Below, piece by piece: positions 44,420-55,000 of a stretch of 64,000 nt of DNA (its first letter is position 1; the number at the start of each line of letters is the position of its first letter). The stretch is from the NCBI GenBank assembly GCA_025991245.1, contig BQMJ01000062.1:110144-174143 (forward strand), in the 5' to 3' direction. Made by a program: the position numbers and the translations under genes. The notes beneath the pieces were generated by a model that was given only the letters and a program-made list of their open reading frames with translations, did no database searches and was not told the DNA's origin. Source of the DNA: Galdieria partita. Its lineage: Eukaryota; Rhodophyta; Bangiophyceae; Galdieriales; Galdieriaceae.

Positions 44420-45000
44420 ATTTGGAAGTATATTTTGAAAATATCTCATTCAGTTGTTGCTTTTCCTCTATTCTTGCACTATATGACTGTTTTACTAGAG
44501 CAGACAAGATGAAACACTTGACAACTCAATTGGTTTCTCTACTCTTGAAGTGCTCTTAGTTTTTCCAGAATTGTCAGTGGTTGACTGTTGATATTTGGAG
44601 CGTAACCCTTTTTGAAATTTTCCAGACTTTCTCAGTTGTGTATAGCGAGTAATGGAAATTAGAGTATATATTTGCCAAGATCAATTCAACGGAACGTTGT
44701 CTGCACAGTTACTTGTCATGTGAGTCCTAATGATATAATGTCATTGAGAGTTTTCCTCCACAGAATTGACAAGATAGATAGAGCCAATAATTGATGCTCT
44801 ATCTCTTTACAATTCAATTGTACTCTATGGATTATGAAACACTTGATATGTACATAAGCTGATTTAACAGGTGACTAGTTGTCTTTTATCAGCATACTTG
44901 CCTTCAAAATGACAACTTATGTGTCGTTGCTAATAGGTGATTGGTTCTCTTTTGTGATTGATGATTTCTCCTCCAACAATTTCATTAACAAAGATTCGTT
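44420..45000. repeat. Dispersed subtelomeric repeat, partner at about 53290-53800
   Basis: Ordered similarities in the same orientation: 'cttgtcatgtgagtc' at 44713 matches 'cttactatgtgagtc' at 53560. Blocks at 44818-44930 (cacttg, then 'tttatcagcatacttg') match 53680-53780 ('tttatcaacatacttg'). 'tttttccagaat' at 44560 matches 'gtgtttccagaat' at 53405. No coding potential is seen. Confidence 0.55.
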
Positions 45001-45407
45001 CATCTGACAGACTTTAAGAGCTTCCTGAATACTTTCTGAATGATCGCTTGGCTGAAAAACATGAAGCTGCCAACTCCCCACTTTTCACCTAAGCTTCTCC
45101 AAGTTTGAAACAATGTGATTCTATACAACTAGAGATATCCAATAAAGACGCTCTTCAAAGCTGTTTACTTGAAGTTGAGGTTGAGTTGATTTCCATCCCA
45201 AGTGCTAGCTAAAAATGACTTTGTTTAGGATATGTACATCATCTATTATTGCAAACCAATCATCCATCTCAGAGTTTTCGCCTCCACAATTGTTCATCAT
45301 TAACTTGCCAGTCAAGACAAAAAACATTCAAAAAGTATTATTTGTCATAGTCTTTGTCAATCTTAAAGCTCAAAACAACTCTGCTTCCATCAAAGGATAG
45401 TCAAGCA
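45001..45407. other. Spacer
   Basis: No gene is recognised. A 61-codon plus frame at 45215 looks like chance. Confidence 0.35.
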
Positions 45408-45737
45408 TCATTTTTCTTTTTCCAGTAAAACTCGAAATCTTTCAGAAAAGCCTTCACTACAAAGAAACTCAATATAGCTTGGTACTGATAAATTACCTTT
45501 GGCCTCCTTAAATGGTAATGGAGTAACATAGACAATACTTATGCAGTGTCGCCAATCAATACCTTTGGAATCCAATAAACAAAAATCCACAATCCTTCCA
45601 GAATCATCTTCCTCTAACGTGATAGTAAACTCTTCATTGAAAATCAAACCGATTAAGTTTAGTAACTGAGGCTTATCTGTTACTCTCACTCGTCTCCTCT
45701 TCTTATTACGTTTTTGGCCACCTTGGGAACTTGCCAT
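45408..45737 (-). CDS. Orphan 109-aa ORF at the breakpoint of a truncated NTPase gene
   Basis: An open ATG-initiated frame with a basic N-terminus (GGQKRNKKRRRVRV, NLS-like) and a well-mixed remainder (DKPQLLNLIGLIFNEEF...FRVLLEKEK). It begins where homology of the upstream remnant to the NTPase family ends. No domain is recognised. It could be a surviving 3' piece of a different family member, or a chance ORF. Confidence 0.35.
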   Translation of the reverse strand: MASSQGGQKRNKKRRRVRVTDKPQLLNLIGLIFNEEFTITLEEDDSGRIVDFCLLDSKGIDWRHCISIVYVTPLPFKEAKGNLSVPSYIEFLCSEGFSERFRVLLEKEK

Positions 45738-45895
45738 TGATCCTCGAAGAGATGAAAGGGATGACTGGCTTCAGAGAACGATCGAGTTGGCGGCGAAACT
45801 GCAACTCGTACTACTACAATCACTAAATAAATGTTTTGCTCTCGGCCTACAACCACAGTTTCATAAATTTCTCGTCTTTGCAAGGCACGCGACAT
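45738..45895 (-). pseudogene. Truncated N-terminal remnant of copy-B-type NTPase
   Basis: The ATG at 45895 opens MSRALQRREIYETVVVGREQ, matching the start of copy B. Nucleotide homology to 43662-43819 continues, with small indels that shift frame, up to the Walker A region, where it stops. The 5' leader is also homologous to copy B's. Confidence 0.75.
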
Positions 45896-46879
45896 AGTCG
45901 ACTAGGTGAAGAACTACGAGATTGAAAACAGGGTCACGAAAACTGAAAATAATATCATCTTCTTCGAGTCACCTTGAAAAATAAATTTTTCTTCTATTCA
46001 TGTAGCTCCAACGCTGCTTCTAAGTGAAAAGACTCGTAAGTTTGAAAATTTGCTGAAGTATAAGCTCAATCGTTGATGCTGCATAGAAACGCAATTCTCG
46101 GAAAGGATATCTTGCTTTGTTTTCAATAAGCCTTGAGTTTTAGATTCATTAGAAAATACTCTATAAGAAGTCATCACATTTTGGGTGCAAAATGTCTTGC
46201 AGAATGCGTTAGATTCTCTTGCATATTCCTAGTTCTTATTTTTCATATTAAAGAATGCGTTATGGCTATTACACTTAAAGCCATGTTTCTCATCAATTGC
46301 TCGAGCTCCATCTTATTGAATTCATTATCTCCATATATTATTGCTTCTCGAATTAGAGAATTTCCCCTATTGTGGACCATTCCTTGAAAATAATTTTATC
46401 AACTCATCTAGATGAGAAGCTCACGTTGCCATTCCATTTCATTCAACTAGAAAAGTTTATCCAATTTTATAACTTTCAAAATGAGGATGTTGGATCTTTA
46501 TTTTCTAAGAAACAATGAAACTGTTGAAACCAACGGTATTGCTCTTCAAGTTGTATATCAACACGAATCTTTTTTAGATCACACTCTTGTGTTTATCGAT
46601 GAAAAATAAGGCGTGTCAATAGAAAGCGAATCACGAGTCTGCTGACAAAGGCCTCACGCCAAACTTCTTACAAAGAAATATTTGGCAACACATTTGGCTG
46701 CCTCAATCTATCTCGTCTTTTTAGTGTTATACAAATCTCAAAGTGTTTTAATCATTCATAACGTGCAGTAGACTCATGTTTTTTTAAAACCAAGTTGACC
46801 TTTATCAAACTGTCCAATTTCCATTTTAAAATTGGCTAAACCAAGCATAAAACTGTTCATCTTCCAATAGAATACACAT
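45896..46879. other. Spacer between remnant and the 884-aa gene
   Basis: About 980 bp. The left part is the leader of the remnant and the right part is the 3' UTR of the large gene. Between them, 46490-46610 reads weakly as coding on the plus strand but is too short to call. Confidence 0.35.
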
Positions 46880-49534
46880 TCATTGTTTGTCTTGCTTCTC
46901 AAGAAACTCATGTATTCCGTCAATGATCAAGGGAATATCGTGCCCTGCTATACCATAGCGCGATAAACGTATACCATTTAAATAAGGAAAAGACTTTGGA
47001 GTGAACAAATTCAGTTGACGAGAGTAATATTCAATTACAGGAGCCTCAGTAAAACCACAATATTCTCTTAAAAAAGTATTCCAATCAAATGAAGAACTCA
47101 TAGAACTGGATGCAACATTTTCTTCGCCTCTCACTTGCATCACATTCATATCCATCCTTGGATGAGTATTTCTTCTTTCCATCAATCCACTATTCCTTTC
47201 AGATTCTTCAAATGGAATACGTCTTAACAAATCAACAAACGAATCGCTCAACAAATCATAAAGTGGCTTCAGTTGGTCCAGCCATCCAGGATTGTCTGCA
47301 AACACTCTTTCAAGATCTTCACTAGCCTTGCAACCTAAAAAGTTTCGCAAAGATGTAGTGGAACAAACTACAACTTGACAATGAGGAGGTATCCATAACC
47401 ATTCTTCTCGTATATTCTGTGGTTGTATCTCAGAGTTGATAGAACTGTGAACAATATTATTATTATTGTCTTCATAATAAACTCCACTATTCAATATCCA
47501 ATTCTGATTATTCCTAAATTGTCTGGAAACTTCTTCAGTATACTTGTCGCTTACAATCAACTGAATGGCTGTTAAATCATTCTGTTCCAATTCAAGCTGT
47601 GACGCCACTGGATGTAAAAATTTAGCAACTTCTGACTTAATCATTGAACGTCCAACACCAGAACTTGACAACTGAAAACATTTCAATGCAGCACCTATCA
47701 AATATACTCTCTTCTTGGTGGTTTCAGTCTCCATAGGTGTTTGCTCTGAAGAAGATTCACCTTGAACAACAAGGAAAGAATTGCCTTTCATATCTGTGAC
47801 TCGAATAAGAACATCAGGTCCATTGGAGTTTTGTCGAATAGGAACAAATATTCCATCTTTTGATAAATACTTTTCAAAAAATGGTTTCCAAGCAGTGATA
47901 TGGTAAGTTTCTTCGTTAGCACTATGGATTCCACTCATTGTCGAACTAAATGCTGGAACATAATTGGGAATAGGATCCATTTCTAAGCTGCCAATGGTTT
48001 CTGCAGATTCTATTGAAATATGTTCGACAAAACTATGTCGAAATATACTCAATTCTTCTAGTTTGGAACAGAAACACCATCTAACATAAAGAATAAGAGT
48101 AAATATAATTTCAAATTTGAAACCACGACTGGAAGGTGAATCCAATCGACTGATCGATGAAAATAAACTACAAATAAAACGAAAAGGAGGAATATTCCAA
48201 TATCGCGATTGAATATGCTTTAGTACAATCTTTGGAAAAACCAACTTGAAAAATGTTTCATAGCTGTCTTCAGCGGGTATCCTGCTTGCTTCGCCTTGTT
48301 CATTTCTCGAGCAATTCACATAATAAAAACCAAAATGATTGGCAATATCTAAAACATATTCAGGATAACTTCCTGTTCCTAAACCACCAAATAGAGTCTC
48401 TCTCTTTGGAATACGAAATTCAAATATACTCGCAAGAAGCATAGAAGAAAAAACAATCATTGATTTGGGTGTCATACGAGAAAGAGTTACTACGAGAGAA
48501 AAATTCGGAGCAATTTTCTCCATTTTCACTTTCATTTCATTCTCTGAAAGATCACGAAAACTATTCCAACGTTCACATTTGTTTCCCAATTCATCTAAAA
48601 CATGAACAACATAGTAAGGAACACCGCCTGTATAATCATACACTTGTTTGAAGAACCAATCGTGTCCTTCAGAATGACTAGGAAATAATACTTTTAGAAT
48701 AGGTTCATCGTTATAAGTGGTATTTTGTATAAAGTACTTGATAGTTGCTTCTGAAAAAGGATCCAGCCGAAGAAAATTTAACGTTATTCGGGAAGGCATT
48801 GCATCCTCTTCTCTACTAATTATACAGTTCGATCTCCCCGCAACAATACAAATGACAAAAGGTTGACTTACAACAATTGATAAAACTCTAAAAAAGGCAC
48901 GGTACACGTTGTGCACTCGACTTGCTCCTTGTGTAACCATCAAATCCTTAAACAATGTGAATTCGTATTCTTCTAAAGATCCAATTTCGTCAATAAACAA
49001 ATATAAATAACGTTTCTTGGTGACTTGCAAGAGTTTCTGAAGCCATTCTTTTGGATTACCAATACAGGAGAGAACTTGAGAAAGTAAATCTGCACCGTTG
49101 GGAAACCGGGAAAGAGCTTTCTCACTTATCCACTCCAAAAGTGTATCTTCAAAACATGTTCCCCTCGGCACATCGAGAAGACTCAACATAACATATAAAG
49201 TCTCGTTTAACAGCGCGTGTAGAGCACGTTCTCCTACATTTTCTCCCTTTGCAAAGCCAGGAAACTTCTTCCTAGTATCTACATAACGCAAAATACGTTC
49301 TTTGTTGATGGAAAGGAACCTTCGGAAGTTCTCCCCAAATGCGCTTTTGCCACTCCCATACATTTGGGGAGCATAGCACACATGAGGTCGAGGAGTTTGA
49401 GGTATACCTCTTTCATCGAAAACAAAGGAAGATTCAAAAGCTTCCAAAACTTGTAATATCGCTGATTCTCGGTTGATAAGAGGATACTCTATCCCTGAAT
49501 AGCGAACACGATTCCTTCCACCCAAACTCGTCAT
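46880..49534 (-). CDS. Large intronless P-loop NTPase-nuclease-like protein with SAM-like C-terminal tail
   Basis: 884 aa from the first ATG (49534); the frame is open back to a TTG at 49582. Walker A is at about 54-65, YAPQMYGSGKSAF. Walker B is YLYLFIDEIGSL at ~177-186, followed by VICIVAGRS and DYTGGVPYYVVHVL at ~305. The nuclease-like block is IFVPIRQNSNGPDVLIRV...FLVVQGESSSE, with a QGE in place of copy A's ACK. The last ~65 residues (FDWNTFLREYCGF...LRLSRYGIAGHDIPLIIDGI, abbreviated) have the spacing of a SAM domain. This tail is absent from the 36-38 kb pseudogene paralogue. It is distantly related to copies A and B. Confidence 0.75.
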   Translation of the reverse strand: MTSLGGRNRVRYSGIEYPLINRESAILQVLEAFESSFVFDERGIPQTPRPHVCYAPQMYGSGKSAFGENFRRFLSINKERILRYVDTRKKFPGFAKGENVGERALHALLNETLYVMLSLLDVPRGTCFEDTLLEWISEKALSRFPNGADLLSQVLSCIGNPKEWLQKLLQVTKKRYLYLFIDEIGSLEEYEFTLFKDLMVTQGASRVHNVYRAFFRVLSIVVSQPFVICIVAGRSNCIISREEDAMPSRITLNFLRLDPFSEATIKYFIQNTTYNDEPILKVLFPSHSEGHDWFFKQVYDYTGGVPYYVVHVLDELGNKCERWNSFRDLSENEMKVKMEKIAPNFSLVVTLSRMTPKSMIVFSSMLLASIFEFRIPKRETLFGGLGTGSYPEYVLDIANHFGFYYVNCSRNEQGEASRIPAEDSYETFFKLVFPKIVLKHIQSRYWNIPPFRFICSLFSSISRLDSPSSRGFKFEIIFTLILYVRWCFCSKLEELSIFRHSFVEHISIESAETIGSLEMDPIPNYVPAFSSTMSGIHSANEETYHITAWKPFFEKYLSKDGIFVPIRQNSNGPDVLIRVTDMKGNSFLVVQGESSSEQTPMETETTKKRVYLIGAALKCFQLSSSGVGRSMIKSEVAKFLHPVASQLELEQNDLTAIQLIVSDKYTEEVSRQFRNNQNWILNSGVYYEDNNNNIVHSSINSEIQPQNIREEWLWIPPHCQVVVCSTTSLRNFLGCKASEDLERVFADNPGWLDQLKPLYDLLSDSFVDLLRRIPFEESERNSGLMERRNTHPRMDMNVMQVRGEENVASSSMSSSFDWNTFLREYCGFTEAPVIEYYSRQLNLFTPKSFPYLNGIRLSRYGIAGHDIPLIIDGIHEFLEKQDKQ

Positions 49535-50000
49535 CGTCGCCAAAAGGAAAATCGGTAATATACGAGAGCGTTCGTGCTTCAAAGAATTTCTCGATTATAA
49601 AAAGATAAATAGCACTAAAAATAAACTTACTTTAGTATTGGAAGAATCATAAACTATCACGTATATGTTTTATTTTATGAAATATATTTAGTTTTCACTT
49701 TTCAGTTTTATTTAGCACTGTTTGGCTTAAGCTCTTTGTCAATAAAGCTTTCTAAAATACTTGGCTAACCTTTCTCTAAGAAACTATATGGTTTGTAACT
49801 TCCAAAAGATAACCAGCGCACGTCCGTATTGGCTTCTAGCAATGGTTTTATTGTTGTGGTTGTGGAACTCATGGCTAAGTAGCTTTACTGATACCCTTTT
49901 TAAAGTAAAGTTTCCTTATAGACTTTTCCTTGTTCGAATTTTAACAAGAAATCTTTTGAAAATTGCATATAGAAGTTTTTGATTCTTTTTGAGTATTGTC
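49535..50000. other. Upstream region of the 884-aa gene
   Basis: AT-rich promoter region. A 73-codon hydrophobic plus frame (49761-49982) begins at TTG and is not considered a gene. Confidence 0.4.
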
Positions 50001-50039
50001 GAAACCGTTTATTCGTTTGGTCTTAGCCTTCAATGAATG

Positions 50040-50460
50040 GGCTTTAACCTTGAGTTTTATGTGGCATTTAAAGGTACATTTTCAGTCCCAATGAATGTAG
50101 TTTGCAGCTTAGGACCATTTTGAGAACTGTTGATCCTTATGTCTTGGTCTGTATGAAGGTATTTAATATGCGTAATATCGTGAAAAATCACCTAGCTAAT
50201 GAGGCTCCTAGTTGTCTTTGAGTTTGAATACTTGTCACTTGTAGATGTCTTGTGATGTTGTTAAGAATCCTCGTTTTTACTTCAGTCATCGAGGTCCTTA
50301 TCTACATTCAAAATTGATTCTGTGTTGATTGGATACCCTGCCGGTTTCTTGTTAGTCAGTTTATGTCTAGTAAAGGTCTGATTTTCCAAATGGAGAGAAG
50401 AGACCGCCCTTGAAAACTGGGCTGCGAACTTCAAAAGCTACTCCTGCTCTGCAAAAAAGC
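50040..50460. repeat. Dispersed subtelomeric repeat R, copy 1
   Basis: Shares ordered blocks with 52660-52930 and 54700-55000 in the same orientation: 'attctgtgttgattgga' (50318), then 'tagtcagtttatg' (50354), then 'aaatggagagaagag' (50388). The copies correspond to 'attctgagtcgattct', 'tgtcagtttatga', 'gggaaggagagagg' and to 'attctgattggatta', 'ccaaatggagagggg'. No coding function is evident. Confidence 0.55.
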
Positions 50461-50781
50461 ACACTTGGACTCAATTTGATCGTAGAAAAAGTCTTTGTGC
50501 CATTTTTGCTTGTTTCCTCATTGCCTTTACCTGAGGATAGCACTTGGAGTGCAAACGACCAAGAGTTCATCTTTGGTCAATTCAAAGCCCAGAATTGGAA
50601 AGAAGAAACGAATGTCTGGAGAAGCTTTGTCAAGCGAGAGGATGTGCTCCGAATGGAAAGTGGGAGCTCTTTGGAAAGAATTACCGTAACTTTGAACATT
50701 CTTTGTTCTACAGATAAGAACAGTGTTAAAGAGGATATTTCTGGAATAGTAGCATTGTCGACTCCTTTTGACCTGAGATAG
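50407..50781 (+). other. 123-codon open frame, doubtful
   Basis: Open from a TTG at 50410 to a TGA. It has a plausible amino-acid mix (KVFVPFLLVSSLPLPEDSTW...) but no ATG, no domain and an edge inside repeat R. It is more likely a relic than a gene. Confidence 0.2.
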
Positions 50782-51659
50782 TTGTAAATACTTACTTATG
50801 GAAAGATTTATTTTATTTATATTGAAAAAAACATAAAAGCAAACTAAATAGATCGTTTGATAAATGCCCAAAGTATTTTGAAAACTAAAGCAAAGGAAGA
50901 AATATTCGCTACGAGAACAAACCTTGAACACTACGATAAGGTAGACTAGTGTATGTTGAATTGACAAAGTGTAGAGATCTTGAAAAATATTGTATTCGAA
51001 ACAAGTTGTCTAGTAAAGGATGAGTGAATGAAATGAAATAAAAAGATTGTTTCAAAGATATATCAAATTTGATGAATATTCCACATTCCAAAGCTGTTTT
51101 GGGAAAAAGTTTGAATCCAAATTTGCCAACACAATTCATTGAGTTTTGTCAATCACTCAAGTTCTATTTTGTCATTTGGTTCCCTTTATCGATATTCACG
51201 ATATCTATAGATTGTCTGCAAAGAAATATGCATGGTGAAGGAAAGGGGAATATAACTCTTTCAATCAGCTACTACTCAAAGAGAATTTCCTGAATTATTC
51301 TATTGATTGATGAATTTTGCTCGGAAGATCAAGAATTCTAAAGAAAGTTGTTGGTTTTTAGGACTTTGTATACTCAAAAGGTAAACATTTAACTGTTATT
51401 CTTTCATTCTATTTCATATGTCATTGAAACTCTTCTCGTCTTAAAATTTTTTTAGCAAAACTTTGAAACTTTAACAGTGTGTAAGAGAGTATACAACAGA
51501 AAGAGAATAGATTCATTTGTATTCCTCGAATAGTGAAAAGTTGCAAAACATAGCAACAGAAAAGCCAGAAACTGCACAGTAGAGATACTCATACAGTATA
51601 CTGCACAAGGAGAAGCCACTAAGTAATAATTGGATTCAAACGATAGTCCAACTTTATGT

Positions 51660-51860
51660 CTAAACACAGAAGGAAGAAAGACAGTAGTAATAGAAAAAAC
51701 AGGAACAAAAAATCAACTGCTTTCTAATATATGAACAAAAAAGCCTATCTGACGAAGAATATCTCAATTCAATTATTCTTAAAAAATAAAAATTGAACAA
51801 GAAAGTTATGTCGTAAGAGTACACATTGTGAAGCCGACCAAGTGATTCTAAGTTGAACCC
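51660..51860. repeat. Direct repeat with 60085-60285
   Basis: Both copies share 'acagtagta', 'tatgaacaaa(a)aagcct', 'attattcttaaaaa(g)taa', 'attgaacaa', 'taagagt(a/g)cacat/ac' and 'aagccgac' in the same order. The copies are 8.4 kb apart in the same orientation. Confidence 0.7.
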
Positions 51861-52389
51861 TTTTGAGCATAGATAACATGAGGCTTAAAAATTTTTAACC
51901 AAAACTCAAAGTTCATTTTTTAAGGAATTCAAGAAGACTACCAGTGTAATAGCCATCATTATCTTCATCATAGCCATTTTAATGTCCATCAACTGGAAAT
52001 AATATAGTATACTTGGAACTTACAGAAATGATTCAACTCGAATGAACTGGGCAATCGACAATTTTAAAAGTTCTTCTGTGTAAAATGGATTCGAAACATC
52101 CTTATAAAGAAGAATTGGGTTTCGACTCAAATTCATCTGACAGAATTGCCTAAATGGATACAAACATAGTGGAATTGTAACCATAGACAGATGGGTTTTG
52201 AATCACAAGAACAATTCAAGCATAGAATAGAAGCACAAAAGAAACTACGTATTTACTTAATTCATTTTGTTGGAGAGTAGCATTGTGATGTGTAAAGATT
52301 CAAGATTAAGTGAACAAAGTAAAATATTTCCGTTTCAATGCAATGATACTGCCTCAAAGCAAAACGATAAGTTTAGACAAAGATGCCTA

Positions 52390-52930
52390 TAGAGTCAAAC
52401 AGTGGGTTCGAACGAGAAACTTTTCAAGACCAAACTTTGCCACCAAAGCCCTGCTAGTATTGGTCGTAACTGCCAAAGACTTGAAACTTGAGTTCCATAA
52501 AGCTTGAAAAATACTTGTCTTTAGTCCAAGTTCATGTTGTACGTACCTCAACCTGGATCCTTGTTGAAAACTGTTGCTTTTATTTTCTGGTAAGTTTACA
52601 GGCGTTTTTACTATGTAGACTACTGTGGAAAAAGTCGGCATAAAGAGTTCTCAATTGTTTTTTAAGTTTGAATCCCTGCCCATATACAGTCTTGTCGTGT
52701 AACTTGGTTTTTCATACTACAAAGTCTTGTGAATTGCTGCTATGAATCCTCTTTTGTGTCACACTCATCAAGGTCTTTTGTAGCACTCGAAGTACATTCT
52801 GAGTCGATTCTTGTCTTCTTCAAACAACCAGTTCTTTTATTTGTCAGTTTATGACCATTTAGAGTCTCTTATCTAACTGGGAAGGAGAGAGGAGCGGTTT
52901 GCTTGATTGGACGAAGTGATGATGGCAGCT
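52390..52930. repeat. Dispersed subtelomeric repeat R, copy 2
   Basis: Aligned blockwise with 50040-50460 and 54520-55000, and extended on its left by similarity to 54520-54620 ('gaccaaact', 'tggtcgt', 'ttgaaacttgag'). Confidence 0.5.
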
Positions 52931-53289
52931 TTCAACCTTCTGTTGACAGACTTGAAGAAATCACCAAAGTTGCGATATATGAGCTAGTTGACTGGGAATT
53001 AGATAAAGCTTTGTAACTATTTGAGTGCTTCACCAGTTGATATGTTTCCAAAATGCAACAGATATTTTTCCAACTTTGAGTTTTGGCGTTGCGTTTTAGA
53101 ATATATTTGGAGAATAGCCAACTTTGAAAGTTTACATGAGAGTATGGTTTAATAGAACTATTGTAGATGCGTCTGTGTTTTTTATCAGAGAAACTCTGAG
53201 GGAACTAGAATCGAGAGTGAGTCCAGGTACTAGCTTCATAACGTGTTGAAGTATTCTGGGTACAGTTGAAGAGTTTATGACTGAGTTGC

Positions 53290-53800
53290 TTCTTTCTTGC
53301 CTCTTTTGCTTTTCTCTGTTGGGTTTACTAGTGTAGGCAATTCTTTGTCTTGGGAAGCTACCTTGACAATTTGGTTATGTTTCTCCAACTTTAGAGTGTT
53401 CTAGTGTTTCCAGAATTTCTGTGGTAGATTGTTGACTTTTGTGAAACTTAGACTGTTTGAAACTTTGCTCTGTTCTAAGAGAATGACTGACTACGGGTCT
53501 GGGCTGGTGACTGTTAGTGTCAAGGGACAAAACAAGGCAAGGTTTTTGCAACGACACTTACTATGTGAGTCGTGACGCTCTGCCATTATGGACAGTTTTC
53601 ATATATAGCTTTTATACAAAATAGAAAGAGTCAACGACTGATTCTTTATTTTCGCAATACAACTATACAAAAATAGAATATGCGACACTTGGTCCATGTA
53701 TTCAAGCGAATTGAGAAACTCGACTGGATTCTTTATCAACATACTTGTAGGCAAAATACAAATTATATACCTGTGTCACTTCCAATGTGTACTTAAACGT
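53290..53800. repeat. Dispersed subtelomeric repeat, partner of 44420-45000
   Basis: See the partner entry. Diverged but collinear. No ORF is retained. Confidence 0.5.
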
Positions 53801-54519
53801 TTTGTTGATAATTGAAATACTCGACCATAGTGTATAAACTCTGATCTGCACAAGTCTAAAAGGTAGTTGATACTTGTAGCACAGAATTCACGATCTTTCA
53901 AGCTGCAAACAGGTCAGATAGACATTTATCAGCACAAGTGTTCACCCTACTTGACGAAATTTCTCTATGACAACTTGGCGACTCCACACCCAATCGTTCC
54001 AAGTTGTGGGAAACACGCCCTTCTTCTTGAAAGTGGTGGATTATACTTTCTTGAAATGATTACTATCGACTAGAGCTGAATGTTCTCCAAATCAATTTGA
54101 AACCAGTAAATCTTCAAGGTAAATAACAAAGGTGAGTTTATCTCACTATCAATGGCGGGCTTTACTCTCAGGGGTATGTCAACGATCATTCTAACACAAC
54201 GGTTCTCTTCAAATAATGCAACGTTAGAGAATCAATAGTATTCTAGGTAAACCTTTGAGTGGAAGGTTCCCTTGGAAAGTTTTCACTAGGTACACATGAA
54301 ACTATATATGGCACTTTTGACGGTACTCAAAGAGCTCTTCAACGTCACTTTGCCCAATCTCTTTTTGTGATTGTTTTGCTCAACTGTGGCTGTAGTTGCT
54401 TTGTTACCACCTGTTTTGAAGTGGATAAAATTGTTCCTTTTTATGAAAATATAAGTAGTTGAATTTAGAGAAGAACTTTTTAGTACGAAAAAAACTTTGA
54501 GGTTTTATGATTTCGCACT

Positions 54520-55000
54520 TTTTGAAATACCAACCAAGGCCCAGTTTGGTTTGGTCGTTTCCTGTCAACGACTTGGCTTGAACCTCAAAGTCGCTTCCAA
54601 GTTCCTGTCGAATGCAACGTAGGTACTGTTCGAGAATTGTGAATCTTAATTCCTTGACTCTTTTAAGACAGTGACCTTGCGGATTATTGGGGAACCAGTG
54701 GGCACAAAGGCTCCCAATAGTCTTTGAGGCTGAACCCTTGCGGCGATACAGTCTTGTAATGTAAGCTGGTTTTTGAAGTTGAATTGAACTACTAGTTGTT
54801 GTCCTGTGAACAACAGAGGAGGACTCTCTCTTGTGGAACAATTACCAAGTTCGTTTGGAACAGTCGGAGTATATTCTGATTGGATTATCTTTGGTTCTTC
54901 ACAAAGAAGATTCTTGTCATTGTCAGTCTTTGTATATTGAGAATCTATTGTCCAAATGGAGAGGGGAGATTGGCTCGTGGCAACTGAACTGCACAGTTCA
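54520..55000. repeat. Dispersed subtelomeric repeat R, copy 3
   Basis: The third collinear copy of repeat R. Minus-strand frames of 133-145 codons (54404-55047) overlap it; they overlap each other in different frames and have no domain, so no gene is called. Confidence 0.5.

Noticed and set aside
38824-49534. Calling the large NTPases archaeal-type ATPases acquired by gene transfer
   Set aside because: The P-loop context (HLFGSGKT, MYGSGKS) and C-terminal nuclease-like region fit RHS/Crinkler-type proteins better, and transfer cannot be shown from this window alone.
49761-49982. Hydrophobic 73-codon frame upstream of the 884-aa gene
   Set aside because: TTG start, AT-rich promoter position, hydrophobicity expected from T-rich codons.
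54259-54462. 67-codon frame containing YGTFDGT, recalling a PP2C phosphatase motif
   Set aside because: Only one short motif-like match, no other PP2C motifs, and the frame lies in degenerate sequence.
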